From DATEPR01 sp036503065 (GTDB lineage: Bacteria; Actinomycetota; Actinomycetes; Mycobacteriales; Pseudonocardiaceae), in contig DASXXM010000182.1 in the NCBI GenBank assembly GCA_036503065.1, positions 1 to 16,022 on the forward strand: DNA of 16,022 nt, written 5' to 3'. Of this stretch, positions 6,122 to 13,293 are shown piece after piece. A model generated the notes under the pieces. It was not told the origin of the DNA and did no database searches. It worked only from the letters and a program-made list of their open reading frames with translations. Position 1 is the first letter of the stretch. Each line of letters starts with the position of its first letter. Made by a program: the position numbers and the translations under genes.

Positions 6122-8971
6122 GTGAGCCGGTCGTCCGTGTCCGCCACCGAACCGTTGCCCTTTCACGACCCCGCGCTGGCGGTACACAAGCGCGTCGACG
6201 ATCTGCTCGAACGGCTCACGCTCGATGAGCGGATCGCGATGCTGCACCAGTACGCGCCTGCCGTCCCGCGTCTGGGCCTCGCCGCGTTCCGCACCGGGAC
6301 CGAGGCCCTGCACGGCGTGGCCTGGCTCGGCCCGGCCACGGTCTTTCCGCAGGCGGTCGGGTTGGGCGCGACCTGGGACCCGGAGTTGGTACGGCACGTC
6401 GCCGAGGCCGTCTCGGTCGAGCTGCGAGCCTTCCACCACCACCGCGCGCCCAACGCCGGCCTACAGGCGTGGGCTCCCGTGGTGAACCTGCTGCGCGATC
6501 CGCGCTGGGGACGCAACGAGGAGGGCTACTCCGAGGACCCGGTGCACACCGCGCGCCTCGCGGTGGCCTTCTGCCGGGGACTGTCCGGCGACGACCCGCG
6601 GTTCCTGCGCACGGCCCCGGTGCTCAAGCACTTCCTGGCCTACAACAACGAGGACGACCGCTGCACCACGTCGTCCGCCCTGCGCCCCCGGGTACTGCAC
6701 GAGTACGACCTGGCCGCCTTCCGCCCCGTCATCGCCGGTGGCGCCGCGACCGGCGTCATGGCCGCCTACAACCTGGTCAACGGCCGCCCCTGCCACGTCA
6801 GTCCGCTCATCGAGACGGAACTGCGCCGCTGGGCCGAGCCGACCGGCCACGAGCTGTTCGTGGTCAGCGACGCCGAGGCGCCGTCCAACCTGGTCGACGT
6901 GGAGGGCTACTTCGACGACCACGCCGAGTCCCACGCCGCCGCGCTCAGGGCCGGCATCGACAGCTTCACCGACCACGGCGAGGACAGCGCGACTCCGATC
7001 GGCAGACTGCGCGATGCGCTGGAGCGCGGCCTGATCGACGAGGCCGACGTGAACCGCGCGGTGCGGCGGCAGCTACTGATCCGCTTCCGGCTGGGCGAGT
7101 TCGACCCGGACCTCGACCCCTACGCCGGCATCGGCCCTGAGTCGATCGACTGTCCGGCACACCGCGCACTCGCGCTGCGGGCCGCGACCGAATCGGTGGT
7201 GCTGCTGCGCAACGACGGGCTGCTGCCGCTCGATGCCGCCCGCGCACCGCGCGTCGCCGTCATCGGCCCGCTGGCCGACATGCTGTGCGAGGACTGGTAC
7301 AGCGGCACCATGCCCTACCGGATCACCATCGCGGCCGGGCTCGGCGCCGCGCTCGGGGAGCACGGCGGTGACGTGGTCCGTGTTGCGGGCGCCGACCGGA
7401 TCGCGCTGCGCTCCCGCCGCACCGGCGAGTTGCTCGGCAAGACCGCGTTCGACGTCGTCGACTGGGGCGGCGGGGTGCTGACGCTGCGTTCCGCCGACAC
7501 CGGCCGCTATCTGAGCGGCACGGACGCCGACGCCGCACTGGTCGCCGACCAGGACGTGATCAAGAGCTGGGAGGTGCGCGAGACCTTCCGCCTCGAGCCC
7601 GATCCCGACGACGACCGGGACACCGTGCTGCTGCGCAGCGTCCTCACCGGCCGCTACGCCGTCGTCGACCCCGTCGACGGCGGGGTCGGTGCCACCGCCG
7701 AAACGCCGGCGGCCGCGGAACGCTGGCAGCGCGAACTCCTGCGCGACGGCATGGCGGAAGCCAGGGCCGCCGCCGCGGCGGCCGACGTCGCGGTGGTCGT
7801 CCTTGGCAACCACCCGCTGATCAACGGCCGCGAAACCGAGGACCGCACGGGTATCGCCCTGCCCGAGGCGCAGGAGGCGCTGCTGCGGGCGGTCGCCGCG
7901 GTTCGCCCGGAGACGGCGCTGATCGTGATGAGCGGCTACCCCTATGCCCTGGACTGGGCCGACACGCACCTGCCCGCGGTGGTCTGGACCTCGCACGGCG
8001 GGCAGGAAACCGGCCGGGCGCTGGCCGCCGTGCTGCTCGGCGCCGCAGAGCCGACCGGCCGACTCGCGCAGACCTGGTACCGGACCGACGACGAACTCCC
8101 GCACCCGCTCGACTACGACATCATCACGGCCGGCTGGACCTACCAGTACCACCGGCCCGCACCGCTGTACCCCTTCGGCCACGGTCTGTCCTACACCGAC
8201 TTCGCCTACCGCGACCTGAGCCTGTCCTCGCCCGCCGTAACCGGGAACGGCTCGGTCGATGTCTCGGTGACGCTGGCCAACTCCGGCACGCGGGCCGGGA
8301 GTGAGGTGGTCCAGCTCTACGTGCGGGCGCTGGACGCCCGCGGTGCGACGCCCCTGTTGCGGCTGGCCGATTTCCGCAAGGTCCGACTGGACCAGGGCGA
8401 GAGTCGGGAGCTGACCTTCCGGCTGCCCACCGAACGGCTCGCCCACTGGGACGTCGCCACCGGCGCCTTCACCGTCGACCCCGGCGCATACGAGATCCTC
8501 GTCGCCCGCTCCGCCGGGAACGTCGTACTCACCGCGCCGCTCACCGTGACCGGAACGGCCCCCGCGCCCCGCATGGTCGTCGATCGGCGCACCCTGGCCG
8601 TCGACTTCGACGACCACGCCGGCACCGCCATCGTCGACGCCACCCGCGCCACCGGCGACGCGGTCACCCCGACCGACCCGGCACTGCCCGCGACGCTGCT
8701 GTTCCGCTCGGTCGACCTGTCCGGCGCGATCCGGGTCGAGGCCGAGGTCGCACGGGCGGACGGCGGCGAGGCGCGGCTGGAGTTCCGCGCAGGCGACCGG
8801 ATGCTGGCGGAGATCGAGGTACCGGTCACCGGCGGCCGCCACACGTGGACGACCGTCGCCGCCGAGTTGCCGGCACCGTTGGCAGGCAGCCACGACCTGC
8901 GGCTGACCCTGCACGGCGCCGTCCGGCTCGCCGCCTTCCGCTTCCGCTCGCCCCGCGCGGCCACCGACTGA
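6122..8971 (+). CDS. GH3 family beta-glycosidase with internal beta-trefoil and C-terminal CBM-like domain
   Basis: A 949-residue glycoside hydrolase family 3 enzyme (beta-glucosidase, beta-xylosidase or arabinosidase type). The N-terminal barrel shows TEALHGV, DPRWGRNEEGYSEDP and the LKHFLAYNNE motif. VVSDAEA carries the catalytic nucleophile Asp250. The second domain holds RETEDRTGIALP, where Glu571 or Glu573 is the probable acid/base. Between them residues of about 425-540 are an insert with repeated LRSxxTGRYL units, resembling a fascin-like beta-trefoil. A fibronectin III-like domain follows (about 710-800), then a 130-residue beta-rich end like a CBM6/35-type module. No signal peptide: cytoplasmic. 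GTG 6122 is preferred over TTG 6053 because GGGGG lies 8 bases upstream and homology begins soon after. Substrate not determinable. Confidence 0.93.
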   Translation: MSRSSVSATEPLPFHDPALAVHKRVDDLLERLTLDERIAMLHQYAPAVPRLGLAAFRTGTEALHGVAWLGPATVFPQAVGLGATWDPELVRHVAEAVSVELRAFHHHRAPNAGLQAWAPVVNLLRDPRWGRNEEGYSEDPVHTARLAVAFCRGLSGDDPRFLRTAPVLKHFLAYNNEDDRCTTSSALRPRVLHEYDLAAFRPVIAGGAATGVMAAYNLVNGRPCHVSPLIETELRRWAEPTGHELFVVSDAEAPSNLVDVEGYFDDHAESHAAALRAGIDSFTDHGEDSATPIGRLRDALERGLIDEADVNRAVRRQLLIRFRLGEFDPDLDPYAGIGPESIDCPAHRALALRAATESVVLLRNDGLLPLDAARAPRVAVIGPLADMLCEDWYSGTMPYRITIAAGLGAALGEHGGDVVRVAGADRIALRSRRTGELLGKTAFDVVDWGGGVLTLRSADTGRYLSGTDADAALVADQDVIKSWEVRETFRLEPDPDDDRDTVLLRSVLTGRYAVVDPVDGGVGATAETPAAAERWQRELLRDGMAEARAAAAAADVAVVVLGNHPLINGRETEDRTGIALPEAQEALLRAVAAVRPETALIVMSGYPYALDWADTHLPAVVWTSHGGQETGRALAAVLLGAAEPTGRLAQTWYRTDDELPHPLDYDIITAGWTYQYHRPAPLYPFGHGLSYTDFAYRDLSLSSPAVTGNGSVDVSVTLANSGTRAGSEVVQLYVRALDARGATPLLRLADFRKVRLDQGESRELTFRLPTERLAHWDVATGAFTVDPGAYEILVARSAGNVVLTAPLTVTGTAPAPRMVVDRRTLAVDFDDHAGTAIVDATRATGDAVTPTDPALPATLLFRSVDLSGAIRVEAEVARADGGEARLEFRAGDRMLAEIEVPVTGGRHTWTTVAAELPAPLAGSHDLRLTLHGAVRLAAFRFRSPRAATD

Positions 8972-9019
8972 GATCCGCCTGTACCGGTATCCGCCTTGTG
9001 CCGCGCGGAAATTTCATGA

Positions 9020-9058
9020 CCGGCGAGCTGCCGCGTCGGTACGGGCTCGTTCCGCCGG
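9020..9058 (+). terminator. Possible hairpin after GH3 gene
   Basis: CCGGC-GAGC (9020-9028) can pair with GCTC (9045-9048) and GCCGG (9054-9058), leaving a 5-base bulge and a 16-base loop. It begins about 50 bases after the GH3 stop. No T-tract follows. It could act as a GC-rich actinomycete terminator separating GH3 from the secreted enzyme gene, but the evidence is weak. Confidence 0.22.
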
Positions 9059-9078
9059 CGCGATCCTGACATGCCCGT

Positions 9079-9092
9079 TCGAAGCGATTCGA
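9079..9092. promoter_or_regulatory. LacI-type operator upstream of secreted glycosidase gene
   Basis: TCGAAGCGATTCGA is palindromic at 6 of 7 base pairs around a central CG and shares TCGAAGCG with the sites at 5961 and 6082. It lies 103-116 bases before the start codon of the secreted glycosidase and about 46 bases upstream of the candidate -35. It is the most symmetric of the three copies and ties the secreted enzyme to the same regulator. Confidence 0.6.
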
Positions 9093-9137
9093 CGACCACC
9101 GGGTTCGGGCCGGCCAGGCACCGCGCCGCCGGGCTGC

Positions 9138-9166
9138 TGGACATGCCCCTGGATTGCCTGTATTCC
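9138..9166 (+). promoter_or_regulatory. Candidate promoter of secreted glycosidase gene
   Basis: TGGACA (9138-9143) and TATTCC (9161-9166) are spaced by 17 bases. The predicted start near 9173 leaves a short leader that includes the purine-rich ribosome-binding region just before ATG 9195. The -35 matches the consensus well; the -10 only partly. Confidence 0.35.
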
Positions 9167-9194
9167 CAAAAGCGGGGTGGAAGGGAAGGCCGGT

Positions 9195-11348
9195 ATGTTC
9201 AGCGGCAGGACGGAAAAACGTAGGCGTATCTTGGCCGGGCTCGGCGCGGCACTGCTCGGCGTCACCGTACCAACTGGAATCCTCGCGGCGCCGTCGGCGG
9301 CAAGTACCTTGACGGACACGGTCACCGTCAACGCGACGGCAGGGCTCGGCACGATCCCGTCGAACGCGATCGGCCTGAACACGGCCGTCTACGACACACT
9401 GATGAACGACGCGGCGATCCCGGGACTGGTCAAGGCCGCCGGGATCGATGCGCTGCGTTATCCGGGCGGCTCGTACTCCGACATCTACAACTGGCAGACC
9501 AATACGGCCCAGGGCGGGTTCGTCGCACCCAACACCAATTTCGCCGACTTCATGAAGACCGCAACGGCGACCGGCGCGAACCCGATCATCACCGTCAACT
9601 ACGGCACCGGCACCCCGGCGCTGGCGGCCGCGTGGGTGCGGAACGCGGATGTCACCAACAACTTCGGCATCAACTACTGGGAGGTGGGCAACGAGGTCTA
9701 CGGCAACGGAACCTACGGCGCCGACTGGGAAGCGGACGCGCGCTGCACCGACGCGGCGGGCAACCCGGTCACGATCGGCAGCGCGCCTGCCCAGACCTTC
9801 CGCTGTGGGCCGGCCACGTACGCGAACAACGTGCTGAGCTATATCTCCGCGATGAAGGCGGTGGACCCGAACATCCATGTGTGTGCGGTGCTCACCACGC
9901 CCGGCTTCTGGCCGGACGGCGTCACCAACGCCGCCACCAGCCCGCAGTCGTGGAACCATACCGTGTTGTCGACGCTGGGCGCCAGGACCGACTGTGTCAT
10001 CATGCACTACTACCCCGGCGGCTCGACCGCGGCGGGAATGCTGACCGATCCGACCGACATCGCCGGCATCGTGTCCACAGTGCACTCCCAGATCAGCCAG
10101 TTTGCCGGCGTCGACCCGGCGAAGGTGAAGTTGATCGTCACCGAGACGAACACATCGATCGACATGGACACCCAGCCGGCCGCGCTGTTCGCCCCGGACA
10201 TGTACCTGACCTGGCTGGAGCACGGCGTCACCAACGTGGACTGGTGGAACGAGCACAACGGCGCGGGCACGCCGAGCACCGTGGGCGGCGTGCCGGACTT
10301 CGGTGATCAGGGCATCTTCTCCAACGGCACCAACGGAAGCGGGGCAACAGAGCCGGCGCCGGAGACACCGTTCGCGCCGTACTTCGGGATCGAGATGCTG
10401 ACCAGGCTCGGTTCCCCCGGCGACCTGCTGGTCAACTCGACGTCCAGCGATCCCCTCGTGCGCACGCACGCGGTGCGCCGCGCGGGCGGCGGCCTGGACG
10501 TGCTGATCGACAACGAGGATCCGACCAACACGCACACCGTCAACCTCACCTACGGCAACTTCACCCCGTCCGGCACGCCAACCGTGTTCACCCTGGCCGA
10601 CAACGCCACCACGATCACCAGCACGACGCAGTCCGCCGCGGCTTCCGTCACGGTCGCCCCGTACTCGCTGACCGTCATCCAGATTCCCGGCAGCGGAGGC
10701 ACCGGCGTGACCGCACCGGGCGCACCGGGCCTGCCTTCGGTGTCGAACCTGACGTCCAGCACATCGAGCAACACGTCCGGGAGCGCGACGCTGAGCTGGT
10801 CGGCCGCGAGCGCCGGCAGCAGTCCGGTCGCCGACTACCAGGTCTACCAACAGATCGGCGGCAGCAGCTCCCTGGTCGCCACGACCACCAACACCACGGT
10901 GAACGTCACCGGCCTCACCGTCGGCACGAGCTACACCTACGACGTTGTCGCGGTGGACAGCCACGGGAACCCGTCCCTGCCGTCCCCACCGGTCACGTTC
11001 ACCGTGCCACCGCCGGCCAACAGCGCCTGCGCGGTGCACTACGCGATCAGTACCAGCTGGTCGGGCGGGTTCGGCGCCGGTGTGACCATCACCAACCGAG
11101 CCGCGGTCGCCGTCAACGGCTGGACCCTCACGTTCGGCTGGCCGGCGGCGGGCGAGGCGGTGCAGTCCGGTTGGAACGGCACCTGGACACAGACCGGGCA
11201 GGCGGTCACGGTGACCAACGCGAGCTGGAACGGCGCGATCGCGGCGAACGGTGGTTCGGTCAGCATCGGTTTCAACGCCGTCGACACGGGCCAAGATCCG
11301 GCGCCGACGGCGTTCCTACTCAACAACACCGTGTGCGCGATGAACTGA
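9195..11348 (+). CDS. Secreted clan GH-A-like glycosidase with Fn3 and CBM2 modules
   Basis: A 717-residue secreted enzyme. The start at ATG 9195 has a strong purine-rich ribosome-binding site (GGAAGGGAAGG) and gives an N-terminus with EKRRR, a hydrophobic core and an APSAAS cleavage region near residue 37. The catalytic domain (about 40-500) has RYPGGSYSDIYNW, PIITVNYGTGTP, YWEVGNEVYG with the probable acid/base Glu167, and LIVTETN with the probable nucleophile Glu317. This is the clan GH-A layout and most resembles GH51-type arabinofuranosidases; exact family not settled. A Fn3 domain (about 515-610) and a family 2 carbohydrate-binding module with paired terminal Cys and exposed Trp (SWSGGF, NGWTLTFGW, SGWNGTW, NASWNG) follow. 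It should bind crystalline polysaccharide outside the cell and feed the transporter. Endo or exo action is unknown. Confidence 0.88.
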   Translation: MFSGRTEKRRRILAGLGAALLGVTVPTGILAAPSAASTLTDTVTVNATAGLGTIPSNAIGLNTAVYDTLMNDAAIPGLVKAAGIDALRYPGGSYSDIYNWQTNTAQGGFVAPNTNFADFMKTATATGANPIITVNYGTGTPALAAAWVRNADVTNNFGINYWEVGNEVYGNGTYGADWEADARCTDAAGNPVTIGSAPAQTFRCGPATYANNVLSYISAMKAVDPNIHVCAVLTTPGFWPDGVTNAATSPQSWNHTVLSTLGARTDCVIMHYYPGGSTAAGMLTDPTDIAGIVSTVHSQISQFAGVDPAKVKLIVTETNTSIDMDTQPAALFAPDMYLTWLEHGVTNVDWWNEHNGAGTPSTVGGVPDFGDQGIFSNGTNGSGATEPAPETPFAPYFGIEMLTRLGSPGDLLVNSTSSDPLVRTHAVRRAGGGLDVLIDNEDPTNTHTVNLTYGNFTPSGTPTVFTLADNATTITSTTQSAAASVTVAPYSLTVIQIPGSGGTGVTAPGAPGLPSVSNLTSSTSSNTSGSATLSWSAASAGSSPVADYQVYQQIGGSSSLVATTTNTTVNVTGLTVGTSYTYDVVAVDSHGNPSLPSPPVTFTVPPPANSACAVHYAISTSWSGGFGAGVTITNRAAVAVNGWTLTFGWPAAGEAVQSGWNGTWTQTGQAVTVTNASWNGAIAANGGSVSIGFNAVDTGQDPAPTAFLLNNTVCAMN

Positions 11349-11387
11349 TCAGCAGCCCAGGAAGCGGACCACACCAAGACCCTGGCG

Positions 11388-12347
11388 CTACGTTCTCGGC
11401 GAAGCGGACCTGGTGAAGCCGAACAGTTCGGCGGCGTTGGTGTCCAGTATCGCGGCCGCCTCGGCGGGGCCAACGGTCCGACCGACGTAGTCGATCGCGG
11501 CCTGGAACTCCTCCCCCGGCTGGTATGGGAAGTCGGTGCCCAGCACGAGCCGGTCCGCGCCGAAGGTGTCGACGGCGGCCCGCAGCGCAGGCGCGTGGTC
11601 GTGCCCGACGGTGTCGAACCACATTCGGCGCGCGGCCACGCTGGGCAGTTCCGGGGTGCCCGGCGCCTCCCACGGCACTTGGTGGTCGGTGTGGTTGAGC
11701 ACCATCGGCAGCGCGCCGCCCAGGTGCGACGCGACGATCTTCATGTTCGGGTACCGGCTGGGGATGCCGGCCAGGATCAGGTGCATGATCGCGACCGTGT
11801 CCTCGATCGGCGCACCGATCGACCATGTCAGGTTGTGCCCGGCGATCAGCTCCGAGCCGGCGCCCGCGCCGGCAGGGTGCACGTACAGCACGGTGCCACG
11901 GCGGTTCAGCTCCTCGTACACCGGCTCGAACACCGGGTCGCCGAGGCCGCGACCGAGCACCGACGTCGTCACGGCCGCACCGACCGCACCCAGGTCGTCC
12001 AGGGCGCGGGTCAACTCCTTCAGCGCCGCGTCCGCGTGCGGCAGCGGCAGCGCGGCAAGGGCCCGGAACCGGCCCGGGTACCGGGCGACGACGTCCGCGT
12101 ACTCGTCATTGACCAGCCGGGCGGCGCGTACCGCCGCCGCCTCGTCGGCCAGGTGCGGCGAGACCGGCGGGACCGACAGCACCTGGAGGTCCACGCCGGC
12201 CGCGTCCAACTGCGCGAATCTCGCGGCCAATTCCTGGTCCGTCGACCCGGCCCCGGCGCCGCGCTGGGCGCCGGTCGGCACACCGAGGCCGGCCATCAGC
12301 TCCAGGTAACTCTCGCTCCACAGGTGAGCGTGCACATCGACGCGCAT
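11388..12347 (-). CDS. ACMSD-like amidohydrolase (metal-dependent hydrolase or decarboxylase)
   Basis: A 319-residue amidohydrolase-2 family protein. The N-terminus MRVDVHAHLW gives the metal-binding HxH (His6, His8). Further ligands expected for the family are His157 (YVHPAG), His208 (ASHLGG) and Asp272 (GTDFPY). This set matches ACMSD and gamma-resorcylate decarboxylase-like enzymes, which decarboxylate or hydrolyse aromatic or muconate-type acids. The start at 12347 is fixed by a perfect AGGAGG 9 bases upstream and by homology beginning at that Met; an upstream in-frame ATG would place the operator inside the gene. It is transcribed divergently from the TetR gene and carries an operator in its leader. 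It converges with the secreted glycosidase gene, 39 bases apart. Substrate not predictable. Confidence 0.9.
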   Translation of the reverse strand: MRVDVHAHLWSESYLELMAGLGVPTGAQRGAGAGSTDQELAARFAQLDAAGVDLQVLSVPPVSPHLADEAAAVRAARLVNDEYADVVARYPGRFRALAALPLPHADAALKELTRALDDLGAVGAAVTTSVLGRGLGDPVFEPVYEELNRRGTVLYVHPAGAGAGSELIAGHNLTWSIGAPIEDTVAIMHLILAGIPSRYPNMKIVASHLGGALPMVLNHTDHQVPWEAPGTPELPSVAARRMWFDTVGHDHAPALRAAVDTFGADRLVLGTDFPYQPGEEFQAAIDYVGRTVGPAEAAAILDTNAAELFGFTRSASPRT

Positions 12348-12365
12348 GGCGGTGATCCTCCTAAT

Positions 12366-12388
12366 CTGAACTGATCCGTACAGTTCAG
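12366..12388. promoter_or_regulatory. TetR-type operator O1 in leader of amidohydrolase gene
   Basis: CTGAACTG (12366-12373) and CAGTTCAG (12381-12388) are a perfect 8-bp inverted repeat with a 7-base spacer. It lies between the candidate promoter and the ribosome-binding site of the amidohydrolase gene. The GAAC-N11-GTTC core recurs at 12458-12476 in front of the regulator gene. Confidence 0.7.
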
Positions 12389-12399
12389 TTTCAACAGAG

Positions 12400-12427
12400 A
12401 CGATACCGTCCATGGCGTCGGTGTCAA
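12400..12427 (-). promoter_or_regulatory. Candidate promoter of amidohydrolase gene
   Basis: On the minus strand, consensus TTGACA (12422-12427) and TATCGT (12400-12405) are spaced by 16 bases. The predicted start near 12393 lies just upstream of operator O1, so a bound repressor would block early elongation. Confidence 0.5.
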
Positions 12428-12456
12428 GCACTGAGACAGACAGGTGGATGGATAAC

Positions 12457-12477
12457 CGAACGCTACGGTACAGTTCA
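12457..12477. promoter_or_regulatory. TetR-type operator O2 upstream of the regulator gene
   Basis: GAAC (12458-12461) and GTTC (12473-12476) have the same 11-base spacing as in O1, and the right half GTACAGTTCA is identical to that of O1. The left arm is degenerate. It ends 31 bases before the TetR start codon, fitting autoregulation. Confidence 0.6.
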
Positions 12478-12508
12478 CTTCCGGCATACCGAGACCTTGA
12501 GGAGACTC

Positions 12509-13177
12509 ATGCCTGAGCGAGCGGACACCGCTGTCCGGCAGCCGCCGTCAGGGCCACGCGCGGCGGCCAAGCAGCGTGCGATCATCGACGCGGCGCGCTC
12601 GTTGTTCCTCGCGGATGGATTCGACGCGAGCATGGACACCATCGCGGCGGCCGCGGACGTCTCGAAGGTCACCGTCTACAACCACTTCGGCAGCAAGGAA
12701 GCACTCTTCATCGCGGTTGTCGGCGGTGAACTGGACCGCGCCCTTGACGAGCCGGTGCGGCTGGTGGAATCCCGGCTCGCCGCATCGACGCACCTGCACG
12801 ACGACATGATCCACGCGTGCCGGGCCTGGGTCGCGGGAATCGCCGCGCCACCGATGATCTTGCTACGCAACCTGGTGGTCGGCGAGCTGCGCCGCTTTCC
12901 CGAGTTGGGCGCGGCGTGGCAGGAACGCGGCCCGCAACGCTTCCACCCGGTGATCACCGCGGCCCTGCGGCGGTTGGTCGAACGCCGCCAACTGACCATC
13001 GACGACGTGGACCTCGCCGTCCTGCAGCTCTCCGGCCTGGTCGTCTCCCCGAACCTGGTGTACGGCGCCTACGGCAGCCCACTCGGCGGCGAACTCGCCG
13101 ACCGACTCATCACAGCCGGCGTCGACATGTTCCTCGACCACTACCGGTACCGCGTCGGTCACCAGCACACGCCATGA
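12509..13177 (+). CDS. TetR-family regulator (AefR-like C-terminal domain)
   Basis: A 222-residue TetR regulator. The helix-turn-helix lies around residues 42-62 (TIAAAADVSKVTVYNHFGSKEALF), preceded by the typical IIDAARSLFLADGF helix. The ligand-binding part contains NLVVGELRRFPELGAAWQE and a LVERRQLTIDDVDLAVLQLSGLV stretch, which resemble the TetR_C_7/AefR-like class. The start ATG 12509 has GAGGAG 4 bases upstream; the TTG at 12497 is in frame but lies before this site. It is divergent from the amidohydrolase gene, and two related operators lie between them, so it likely represses both. The inducer would be a substrate of the amidohydrolase (inference). Confidence 0.93.
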   Translation: MPERADTAVRQPPSGPRAAAKQRAIIDAARSLFLADGFDASMDTIAAAADVSKVTVYNHFGSKEALFIAVVGGELDRALDEPVRLVESRLAASTHLHDDMIHACRAWVAGIAAPPMILLRNLVVGELRRFPELGAAWQERGPQRFHPVITAALRRLVERRQLTIDDVDLAVLQLSGLVVSPNLVYGAYGSPLGGELADRLITAGVDMFLDHYRYRVGHQHTP

Positions 13178-13198
13178 CCGATCGCGACAGGAGACGCA

Positions 13199-13264
13199 GT
13201 GGACCCGCACCCAAGCTCGCCTCTTCGGGCAGGCATCGACAACCGCGGTAGGAGACGCTGGTAG
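13199..13264 (+). CDS. Possible 21-residue small ORF
   Basis: A GTG start 5 bases after AGGAG (13189-13193) opens a 21-codon frame ending in a basic tail NRGRRRW and TAG. It lies 21 bases after the TetR stop and 29 bases before the peptidase start. Against it are several codons that are rare in such genomes (AGG, AGA, CTT) and no third-position GC bias. It could be a leader peptide, a tiny gene, or chance. Confidence 0.2.
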   Translation: MDPHPSSPLRAGIDNRGRRRW

Positions 13265-13293
13265 GTGCATCTGGGCTTGAGGGAGCGTGGGCG

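Noticed and set aside
9068..9148. Direct repeat GACATGCCC at 9068-9076 and 9140-9148
   Set aside because: Nine bases in a short high-GC leader is not convincing alone, and no regulator is linked to it.
7073..11294. Two very long minus-strand open frames (613 and 822 codons)
   Set aside because: They mirror the GH3 and secreted glycosidase genes and give Arg/Gly/Val-rich translations with no recognisable family.
11361..11410. Repeated GAAGCGGACC near the 3' ends of the convergent genes
   Set aside because: Only two short copies, one inside coding sequence; no palindrome or stem typical of a bidirectional terminator.
12348..12431. Upstream extension of the amidohydrolase frame to ATG 12431
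   Set aside because: It would run through the promoter and operator, while the perfect AGGAGG and family homology fix the start at 12347.
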